DNA of 20,350 nt, taken from assembly GCA_900769985.1 (NCBI GenBank), contig CAAGIS010000003.1, forward strand, positions 1 through 20,350, read 5' to 3'. The stretch's first letter is position 1. Every line of letters begins with the position of its first letter. Below, piece after piece: positions 14,625 through 20,350 of this stretch. A program made the position numbers and the translations under genes. The notes under the pieces are model-generated. The model was not told the origin of the DNA. It made no database searches and saw only the letters and a list, made by a program, of their open reading frames with translations. Source of the stretch: Spirochaetia bacterium. GTDB taxonomy: Bacteria > Spirochaetota > Spirochaetia > Treponematales > Treponemataceae.

Positions 14625-15578
14625 ATGAATTATAAGAGCAGTTTGGCTGTTAAGAAAGTTATTATTTACATTTTAATGATATTTTTTGTAGTTGTAGCCC
14701 TTGTGCCTATTTATTTGATGTTGATAAATGCAACAAGAACAACTGAAGAAATAAATGCCGGTCTTTCGCTTATTCCCGGCAGAAGTGCTGTCAGAAACTG
14801 GGACTTGCTTATTACTTGCGGTAGTGGTATCAAGCTTGGTACGACAGGTGGTTTTCAAGGAATTTTGGCTGACCCGAAATATTCAAATCAGTTTGTGCAT
14901 ATCGGTGAATTTATCCTTTATTTTGCAAAAGGTAAATTCCAGATTTGGCAGGGTTTCTGGAACTCTCTTGTTGTAGCTCTTGGTTCTACTGTATTGGGAA
15001 TTTATTTCTCTTCTTTGACGGCTTACTCATTGCACGTTTATAACTACAAGGGACGTAAATTTATCTGGGCGTTCATTCTCTTTGTAATGATGCTTCCGGC
15101 TTCGATTTCGTTCATCGGTTTCTATCAGTTTATGTCTGCAATTCATTTGACTGACAGTTTTATTCCTTTGATTGTTCCTGCTATTGCCAGTGCTGCAACA
15201 GTTCTTTTTATGCGGCAATACATGGCATCTGTTCTTTCGCTTGAATTGATTGATGCCGGTCGTATTGACGGTGCAGGGGAATTTATGATTTTCAACAGAA
15301 TCATTCTTCCTATCCTTCAGCCGGCTTTGGCTACACAGGCAATTTTCGGATTTGTAGGTTCATGGAATAACTTTGTTACGCCAATGATTTTGCTGCAGTC
15401 TGATAATAAAAAGACTTTGCCTATTTTAGTACAGCTGCTCCGTGGTGATATTTATCGTACAGAGTTTGGTGCTATTTATATGGGTATTGCAGTTTCTCTT
15501 GTTCCGATTATTATATTCTACTGCTTTATGTCTAGATATATTATTTCTGGTTTGACAATGGGATCTGTTAAGGAATAA
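14625..15578 (+). CDS. Second sugar ABC transporter permease, MalG/UgpE type
   Basis: This is the 317-residue partner permease. The EAA loop is at about 207-233 (LIDAGRIDGAGEF, then FNRIILPILQP); the usual Glu-Ala-Ala is replaced by Ile-Asp-Ala, and the Gly is retained. The first extracytoplasmic loop (about 40-108) is longer than in typical MalG-like subunits. The start is ATG 14625, behind TAGGAGG; the in-frame ATG at 14595 lies inside the upstream gene without a ribosome site. No ATPase gene and no clear terminator follow. It would pair with the product of 13661 and a shared ATPase encoded elsewhere. Confidence 0.92.
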   Translation: MNYKSSLAVKKVIIYILMIFFVVVALVPIYLMLINATRTTEEINAGLSLIPGRSAVRNWDLLITCGSGIKLGTTGGFQGILADPKYSNQFVHIGEFILYFAKGKFQIWQGFWNSLVVALGSTVLGIYFSSLTAYSLHVYNYKGRKFIWAFILFVMMLPASISFIGFYQFMSAIHLTDSFIPLIVPAIASAATVLFMRQYMASVLSLELIDAGRIDGAGEFMIFNRIILPILQPALATQAIFGFVGSWNNFVTPMILLQSDNKKTLPILVQLLRGDIYRTEFGAIYMGIAVSLVPIIIFYCFMSRYIISGLTMGSVKE

Positions 15579-16127
15579 ATATGTCAGGTGCCTGCAATCT
15601 TGTTTTGTAAGGCTTTATTCGTGCAGCAGAACTGATGCTCTGGAGTTGCATTGTAATGAAACAGTTTGAAACACGATTGCAGCACTTTATAAGAACAACA
15701 TTCATCAATGTTTGTGTTGAGTTTGTTAATTTCTAGTTATTGTTATGATAATTGTGAACTGGATAGTGCTGGACATAAATTGTTACTGAAACATCAGATA
15801 AAAAGGATTATTCAGTTCATTTGTGAGTCGGGTGCTTTAGGAGAATGCTGATTGCCTGATGATGGGAATGTTCCTTAGGAACTTATATAGCAGGTTGATT
15901 GGCCATACGTAATAAAATGATTATGTTTTATTACAAAATACTCCTCCTGAATGTATGGAAATTCCGATAGAAAGGTTTCGTACTTTATGGCAATGGAATT
16001 CTTTTAGAGCGGAGTTATAAGCAGATGATTATCGTAACATAACTAGATATATTATTACAGCAAGTTTTCTTCTGGAAGTATTCAAAATATAGAATTTTGA
16101 TACTTTGTGTTTTGGAAAAAAGTAAAA
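15579..16127. other. 549-bp spacer with inverted repeats, no intact gene
   Basis: No frame of useful length is open here. GTAATAAAA (15909-15917) and TTTTATTAC (15926-15934) form a perfect 9-bp stem, nested within CCATAC (15903-15908) and GTATGG (15953-15958). GTTCC-TTA-GGAAC lies at 15870-15882. CTGCAATC (15592-15599) is mirrored at 15675-15682. Directly after the permease, a nine-codon frame (15581-15610) stops, but the same frame then stays open for about 42 further codons, which may be the remains of a decayed gene. I find no LacI-type operator of the local consensus here. Confidence 0.5.
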
Positions 16128-17141
16128 ATGGTTACAATTTATGATTTAGCCCGTGAAACAGGTTTTTCTGCGCCGACTATTTCTAAGGCGTTGAACGGAA
16201 ACGGAAAATTAAATCCGAAAACGCGTCAAATCATTCTTGATGCTGCCGCAAAAGCAGGCTATAAGCCGAATATGGCAGCAAAATCACTTACAACAAAACG
16301 CTCGCAGCTTATAGGTGTTATTTTAGAAGATACATCAATGCACAGAGGTTTTGCGCACCCATTGTTTGGCGGTATGCTCAACAGGTTCCGGCGCGAAATT
16401 GAACTTGCAGGATATGACTTGCTGTTTTTGTCGAAAAATTTTAACAGCGGTATGCCGTACATTGACCATTGTCGCTTTCGTAATGTTGACGGAATCATTG
16501 TCGTAAACCCGATTGACAACGATCCTGAAATTGAGCTGCTCGGACAGTCAGGGATTCCGTGTGTGTCAACGAATGAGTTTATTCCGGGGGTATGCACGAT
16601 TGTTTCTGAAAACAGGCAAAGCGGCTATCTTGCGGCAAAAAAGCTGATAGAGGCAGGTCATAAAAACATCGGTTTTTTAGGCGCGCCATCGCGAAAGAGT
16701 AGCCCTGCATCGATTGAACGGTTTGAGGGTTTTAAGGCTTACTTTGATGATTTGGAAATCGCTTTTGATGAAGAAAGACGCGAGGACTGTGAATACTGGT
16801 ATGAAAGCGCCGGATATGATGGTATGAAAAAATTGTATTCGCGCTTTCCAGAAATGACTGCCTGCTTTGCAGTCTGCGATACGCTGGCATCTGGGGCAAT
16901 TTCATATTTGAAGGAAATCGGTAAATCTGTGCCGGACGATGTTTCGATTATTGGGTTTGACGATGACAGCGCTGATATGCCGAACAATCTGTTTTTGACG
17001 ACGTTCAGGCAGAATAGGGATACGATAGCGGAACTTTCTGCAGAAATTTTATTGCAGGTTATTTCTGAAATTCCTGTACCAAAAGTCGTTAGAGTTCCGA
17101 CAGAATTTATCGAAAGGAAATCTGTAAAAAAGATTAATTAG
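16128..17141 (+). CDS. Second LacI-family transcriptional regulator
   Basis: This is a 337-residue regulator. The helix-turn-helix is at 3-22 (TIYDLARETGFSAPTISKAL), the hinge at 48-54 (NMAAKSL), and the sugar-binding core runs from about 60 to the end, with the typical VDGIIVVNP, HKNIGFLGAP and VPDDVSIIGFDD segments. The ATG at 16128 gives the standard family opening, behind GGAAAAAAG; an in-frame GTG at 16107 would add seven atypical residues. Its recognition helix (APTISKAL) differs from that of the first LacI (KTTVSRAI), so its operators are probably different. It follows the second transporter on the same strand but 549 bp away, so its target is uncertain. Its 3' end overlaps the convergent cheW by 8 bp. 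Confidence 0.92.
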   Translation: MVTIYDLARETGFSAPTISKALNGNGKLNPKTRQIILDAAAKAGYKPNMAAKSLTTKRSQLIGVILEDTSMHRGFAHPLFGGMLNRFRREIELAGYDLLFLSKNFNSGMPYIDHCRFRNVDGIIVVNPIDNDPEIELLGQSGIPCVSTNEFIPGVCTIVSENRQSGYLAAKKLIEAGHKNIGFLGAPSRKSSPASIERFEGFKAYFDDLEIAFDEERREDCEYWYESAGYDGMKKLYSRFPEMTACFAVCDTLASGAISYLKEIGKSVPDDVSIIGFDDDSADMPNNLFLTTFRQNRDTIAELSAEILLQVISEIPVPKVVRVPTEFIERKSVKKIN

Positions 17142-17601
17142 TTTTTGGCAAATCTTCTTTTGAAAATATTTTTTCTTCGTCCAGAATTATAATGAACTTT
17201 CCGTCTTTTTTTGTTATTCCGCTTATGAATTCTGCAGAAATATTGTTGCCGAATTTTGGTGGCGGCTCTATGTCGAATTCTTCAATTTCTAGAACTTCCT
17301 GAACTGAATCACTGATTGCACCAAAAGTGCAGATGTGGTCTGGGTTTTCGGCAGTTGGTTTTTTGACTTCGACAACGATTATTCGGGAGTCGTTTGATTG
17401 TTCAATTTCTGGAAGGGAAAATTTTTTTCGCAGATTGATTACGGAAATTCCAGTTCCGCGTGAATTTATCAAACCTTCGATGTATGGCGAAGAACACGGA
17501 ATTTTTACCGGCCGAGTATATTCAAGAACTTCTTGGACTTTAAAAACTTTGAAAGCGTAAAGACAATTATCAAGTGTAAAAGTGAGTAACTGAGTTGTCA
17601 T
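17134..17601 (-). CDS. cheW: CheW chemotaxis adaptor (first of two)
   Basis: This is a 155-residue cytoplasmic adaptor that links chemoreceptors to the CheA kinase. Nearly the whole protein is one CheW/SH3-like domain: LLTFTLDNCLYAFKVFKVQEVLE, then IPCSSPYIEGLINSRG, VINLRKKFSLP and the closing KFIIILDEEKIFS. The Asn-Ser-Arg-Gly stretch matches the conserved Arg-Gly turn at the receptor and kinase interface. The start codon overlaps the stop of the upstream cheW (ATGA) and has a GGAGGA ribosome site, so the two are translated together. Its stop overlaps the lacI stop on the other strand by 8 bp. Divergence from its partner suggests separate roles. Confidence 0.93.
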   Translation of the reverse strand: MTTQLLTFTLDNCLYAFKVFKVQEVLEYTRPVKIPCSSPYIEGLINSRGTGISVINLRKKFSLPEIEQSNDSRIIVVEVKKPTAENPDHICTFGAISDSVQEVLEIEEFDIEPPPKFGNNISAEFISGITKKDGKFIIILDEEKIFSKEDLPKTN

Positions 17602-18092
17602 TTTGTCCTCCGTGTGCGTTTTGTTTCTGCTGTTTTTCTGGCTTTTGAAAGTTCTTTTTCTGAGAAGATTTTATTTACGTCCAATATAAGCGTGTAATTA
17701 TTTTTGAGCGAAACGACAGAAGAAACAAATTCCGCGCCTGAAAAATTTTTTGCTTTTGGAATTGACTCGAGGAGTGAATCGTCGATTTCGATGACTTCTA
17801 GAACTCTGTCGGCAATAATTCCGTACAGGTTTATGACGCCTTCTTCCTGATTTACGACTTCAAGAATGATGATGCGCGTCATTTTGTCTGTAATACGATT
17901 TGGCAGACCGAACTTTTGGCGTAAATCCATAATTGCAATATTTGAATTTCTGGAGCGGATAATTCCGAGAAGGAGCGGGCTTGAACACGGAATTTTCTGT
18001 GGCTCTTCAAATTCAAGGACTTCTTGTATTTGAAAAACATTTATTGCATATTGAGTATCATCAATTGTAAAAGTCAGGTACTGCTGAATCAT
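17598..18092 (-). CDS. cheW: CheW chemotaxis adaptor (second of two)
   Basis: This is a 164-residue CheW-domain protein: YLTFTIDDTQYAINVFQIQEVLEFEEPQKIPCSSPLLLGIIRSR, then IMDLRQKFGLP and NNYTLILDVNKIFS. The conserved Gly of the Arg-Gly turn is replaced (RSRNSN), unlike its neighbour. The last 18 or so residues are an Arg/Lys-rich tail (ARKTAETKRTRRTK) beyond the usual end of the domain. It lies 39 bp downstream of the chemoreceptor gene and overlaps the next cheW by 4 bp, giving an mcp-cheW-cheW operon. The ribosome site is weak (GAGAAAA). Confidence 0.93.
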   Translation of the reverse strand: MIQQYLTFTIDDTQYAINVFQIQEVLEFEEPQKIPCSSPLLLGIIRSRNSNIAIMDLRQKFGLPNRITDKMTRIIILEVVNQEEGVINLYGIIADRVLEVIEIDDSLLESIPKAKNFSGAEFVSSVVSLKNNYTLILDVNKIFSEKELSKARKTAETKRTRRTK

Positions 18093-18131
18093 ATTTTTCT
18101 CATTAACTGTAGTTCAATTACTAGGTGCGGC

Positions 18132-20192
18132 TTAAAATTCTTCAAAGTCAGAATCGCTTATTAAATCACTGGTTGTTTTTGGAGAAAAATTGCCGGTGAG
18201 TTTTGGTTCCGGGGTTGAAGAAGGTTCTTCGCTTTGTTCCTGCGCAAATGAATCTATTATTTCGTCGTTTGAAGACTGTATTTCTGCATCTTTTGCATGG
18301 CGAATAGGTTTAAATGTCTTTTTTTGTTTTAGCTGTACGCCGTTTTCCTGCAATGGATGCGAAAAATTGTCAGCGGCCTTTTCGTCAATTACAAAGAAAC
18401 TGATTGCTTTTACAAGTTTTTCTGCTTCGCTTGAAAGTTCTTCTGCCATTGCTGCCATCTGTTCTGCGGCAGAGGCATTCTGCTGAACGACTGTATCAAG
18501 CTGAATGATTGCGGTAGAAACCTGCTCTGCGCCATTGTCCTGTTCGCGGCAAGCAGTTGCAATTTCATCGATGAGCTGGGAAGTCTGTTCAATACCCGGG
18601 ACTACTTCGTTGATTTTGTTTCCTGCGTTTTCTGCGGCAAGAAGCGTTTTGCCGGAAAGCTCGCTGATTTCGCCAGCGGCGATTTTTGAACGTTCTGCAA
18701 GTTTTCTGACTTCTGATGCAACTACGGCAAAGCCTTTTCCTGCTTCTCCAGCACGGGCAGCTTCGATTGCAGCATTGATTGCAAGAAGGTTTGTCTGGTT
18801 TGAGATTTCTTCGATGATGCTGATTTTGCTTGCGATTTCTTTGACTGCTTCGAGGGCTTCTGTAACTGCCATTCCACCGGCTTCGCCTTCTGCAGATGTT
18901 CTGTTTGCGATGCTGCTTGTTTTTGCGGCATTGTCAGCATTTTGGCGGATATTTGAAGTCATTTCTTCCATTGTTGCAGACATCTCTTCTGTAGAAGCTG
19001 CCTGTTCAGAAGCGCCGGAAGAAACTGCCTGGCTTGAAGACGAAAGTTGTGAGCCGCCTGTTTCAACGTGAATTGCAGAATCGCGGACTGTGGCAATAAT
19101 TGAACTTAAATTTGTGACCATTGTTTTGAGGGAATTTGCCATTGCTCCAAGTTCATCTTTGCGGTTGAGAAGTCGTTCTTTGTCGCTGTCAGAAACTGAA
19201 GGCAAGCGTAAATTTCCTTTTGAAACGTCTTCGAGCATATCTTGTACGAGAGTAATTTCTTTGACGAGGCTTTTTGCAAAAAGATAGAATAAAAGAGTAC
19301 CGATGAGGGTAAGGATAATTCCCATAACTGTATTGGAAACCTCCATCCAGAATACTGTCGAGTTAAAATCGCTGAATGGTGCAAACATTCCTATTGTCCA
19401 GGAAGTTCCTTCTACTGGGGCATAGGAAATTAGGAATCTTTTTCCTTTGATTTTTATAAGTTCTGTATTTGTTTCTCCTTTATGGGCTTTTGAAATCGAA
19501 GCAGCAAATTCTTTGTACTGTCTGTTTGATTTATATTCCTGTTCGATTATCTGGTCTAAAGGAGCAACTTCTGGATTTGAAGTTCCGATTGTTTCTCCTG
19601 TTGAGCGGGAAATCATGATTGTAACGTTGTTAGGAGAAATCTGTGTGTCTTTGCAGATTGAGTTTAAAATATCGCAAGTTGTATCTATGCAGACTGCGCC
19701 TGCAATCTGATTGTCTTCATTTTTATATGGAACTGCATATAAAAGTGCTTTTGCATTTAGGATTTTGTTCATTAATGGGTCTGTAACGGCTTTTTTGCCT
19801 TGCATGACCTGTTTAAAATATTCCCGCTCGCTGATGTTTACTGGTTTTCCCATTGAATTGTAAGCATTGCCTTTTGCATCTGAAAATACAAAATACCTGT
19901 GTCCTAAATCTGTACGCAAGTCACTGTTTAATAATGCGGCTCTGTCTTTTAATGAAATTGTCTCATCGCGGATTGCTTCGCGGTTTGCAATAGCTTCAAG
20001 ACGAGCATATTCTGTTTCTATACGTTTTTCAGCGCCTTTTGCAGTTTCTGTCATAATTTTTGTCAGATTTGTGCGCTGCAATTTTAAGACTGCGTAATGC
20101 GATGCCAGCCCGGAGTAAAAGGCGATTGCCGCAGCCACAAAGGCAATAATCGGAAATGCCAGACTCATAATTGTTTGTTTTAAACTTTTCAT
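18132..20192 (-). CDS. Methyl-accepting chemotaxis protein with Cache sensor
   Basis: This is a 686-residue transmembrane chemoreceptor. Residues 9-33 are the first helix, and about 48-273 an extracytoplasmic Cache domain (YFVFSDAKGNAYNSMG, SEREYFKQVMQGKKAVTDP, AGAVCIDTTCDIL). The second helix is at 287-308 and HAMP at about 303-360. The signalling coiled coil follows, with its hairpin tip at 461-502 (EEISNQTNLLAINAAIEAAR, then GEAGKGFAVVASEVRKLAERS). Gln/Glu pairs around it are candidate methylation sites. A flexible tail ends in DFEEF, fitting the CheR-docking pentapeptide x-[FYWH]-x-x-[FYWH]. The start is ATG 20192 behind GGGAG; an in-frame ATG at 20303 would place a hairpin-rich spacer inside the protein. 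The ligand is unknown; small organic acids, amino acids or sugars are all possible. Confidence 0.95.
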   Translation of the reverse strand: MKSLKQTIMSLAFPIIAFVAAAIAFYSGLASHYAVLKLQRTNLTKIMTETAKGAEKRIETEYARLEAIANREAIRDETISLKDRAALLNSDLRTDLGHRYFVFSDAKGNAYNSMGKPVNISEREYFKQVMQGKKAVTDPLMNKILNAKALLYAVPYKNEDNQIAGAVCIDTTCDILNSICKDTQISPNNVTIMISRSTGETIGTSNPEVAPLDQIIEQEYKSNRQYKEFAASISKAHKGETNTELIKIKGKRFLISYAPVEGTSWTIGMFAPFSDFNSTVFWMEVSNTVMGIILTLIGTLLFYLFAKSLVKEITLVQDMLEDVSKGNLRLPSVSDSDKERLLNRKDELGAMANSLKTMVTNLSSIIATVRDSAIHVETGGSQLSSSSQAVSSGASEQAASTEEMSATMEEMTSNIRQNADNAAKTSSIANRTSAEGEAGGMAVTEALEAVKEIASKISIIEEISNQTNLLAINAAIEAARAGEAGKGFAVVASEVRKLAERSKIAAGEISELSGKTLLAAENAGNKINEVVPGIEQTSQLIDEIATACREQDNGAEQVSTAIIQLDTVVQQNASAAEQMAAMAEELSSEAEKLVKAISFFVIDEKAADNFSHPLQENGVQLKQKKTFKPIRHAKDAEIQSSNDEIIDSFAQEQSEEPSSTPEPKLTGNFSPKTTSDLISDSDFEEF

Positions 20193-20206
20193 ATCCCAGC
20201 TCCCAT

Positions 20207-20247
20207 AAAAAGTCAAGAAGATTGTTTCAACAATCGATTGACTTTTT
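20207..20247 (-). terminator. Terminator-like hairpin just upstream of the chemoreceptor start
   Basis: AAAAAGTCAA (20207-20216) pairs with TTGACTTTTT (20238-20247), and inside it GATTGT (20220-20225) pairs with ACAATC (20230-20235), giving a 16-bp two-part stem. Read on the minus strand it ends in TTTTT only 14 bases before the ATG of the receptor, next to its ribosome site. It could be an attenuator or the terminator of an upstream gene. Confidence 0.6.
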
Positions 20248-20249
20248 AC

Positions 20250-20307
20250 GCTGTTCCGTAATGTAATGAGGAACAGCAGTTCAATAATAAGTTTGCAACG
20301 CAAACTT
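20250..20307. repeat. Two further stem-loops upstream of the chemoreceptor gene
   Basis: GCTGTTCC (20250-20257) and GGAACAGC (20270-20277) form a perfect 8-bp stem with a 12-base loop. AGTTTGC (20291-20297) and GCAAACT (20301-20307) form a perfect 7-bp stem with a 3-base loop. They lie back to back with the hairpins on either side. No promoter could be identified between them. Confidence 0.55.
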
Positions 20308-20311
20308 TAGG

Positions 20312-20349
20312 TAAGATAAAGCCGCGCTATTTTAGCGGTTTTATCTTAC
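20312..20349. terminator. Strong 15-bp hairpin at the window edge
   Basis: The 15 bases 20312-20326 pair with 20336-20349 and the preceding base context (GCGGTTTTATCTTAC, 20335/20336-20349) across a 9-base loop with one G·T. The stem carries a GC-rich top and an A/T-rich base. It probably belongs to the end of the next gene beyond the window or to the receptor leader; the window ends too early to tell. Confidence 0.5.
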
Positions 20350-20350
20350 A

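Noticed and set aside
15960..16020. Remnant of an alpha-glucan phosphorylase
   Set aside because: The resemblance covers about 14 residues, needs a frameshift and an inserted residue, and no other part of the spacer supports it. It is kept only as a hint.
18505..19071. Long plus-strand frame opposite the chemoreceptor
   Set aside because: It is the antisense shadow of the repetitive, Ala/Ser/Glu-rich signalling domain; it has no credible start context or family features.
20193..20303. 37-residue N-terminal extension of the chemoreceptor
   Set aside because: It would be encoded by the hairpin spacer, and the ATG at 20192 has a ribosome site and precedes a standard first membrane helix.
1..20350. 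CRISPR array, insertion sequence, prophage or rRNA
   Set aside because: I saw no regularly spaced direct repeats, transposase, integrase, phage structural gene or rRNA sequence on either strand.

Overview
The window looks like chromosomal DNA of a host-associated, plant-polysaccharide-using spirochaete, most likely a Treponema. This is an inference from the AT-rich composition, the chemosensory genes, the many lipoproteins, several genes with little or no Shine-Dalgarno leader, and the general look of the proteins. No marker gene proves the genus.

Layout. (1) Bases 1-1010 hold the orphan 3' end of an Rhs/YD-repeat toxin gene and a small two-helix membrane protein that could be its immunity partner. 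A repeat-like, inverted-repeat-bounded block lies upstream, and a related structured spacer follows. (2) 1338-2112 carry a small XRE-type regulator and a tRNA cluster (Ser-TGA, Ser-GCT, Arg-GCG). (3) 2217-5147 carry proS and a secreted protein of unknown function. (4) 5383-12061 form a galactan-use locus: a LacI-type regulator, then a CUT1 sugar ABC transporter (binding lipoprotein plus two permeases) and a lipid-anchored GH53 endo-beta-1,4-galactanase with a probable Ig-like linker and a CBM61-like domain. The order matches ganR-ganS-ganP-ganQ-(ganA)-ganB of Bacillus, without the GH42 beta-galactosidase. (5) 12183-15578 form a second CUT1 transporter operon with its own strong promoter. (6) 15579-16127 is an unexplained spacer with several inverted repeats. 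It is followed by a second LacI-family gene (16128-17141). (7) On the minus strand, 20192-17134 is a chemosensory operon: a Cache-type chemoreceptor and two CheW adaptors. Upstream of it lies an unusual series of four consecutive stem-loops.

How it fits together. GH53 would cut beta-1,4-galactan at the cell surface or in the periplasm. The first transporter would import galacto-oligosaccharides, and the first LacI would sense them. Three near-identical 16-bp palindromes (consensus GCGCAACCGGTTGCGC) sit at the start of the first lacI gene, downstream of the galactanase gene, and just after the start of the second transporter operon. They predict one regulon covering both transporters. In both transporter operons a terminator-type hairpin separates the binding-protein gene from the permease genes, which should give more binding protein than permease. 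No ABC ATPase is encoded, so a shared ATPase elsewhere is implied. The strongest local oddity is the first lacI gene: a consensus promoter puts its start codon at about +1 (leaderless mRNA), and its operator encodes the protein's first residues.
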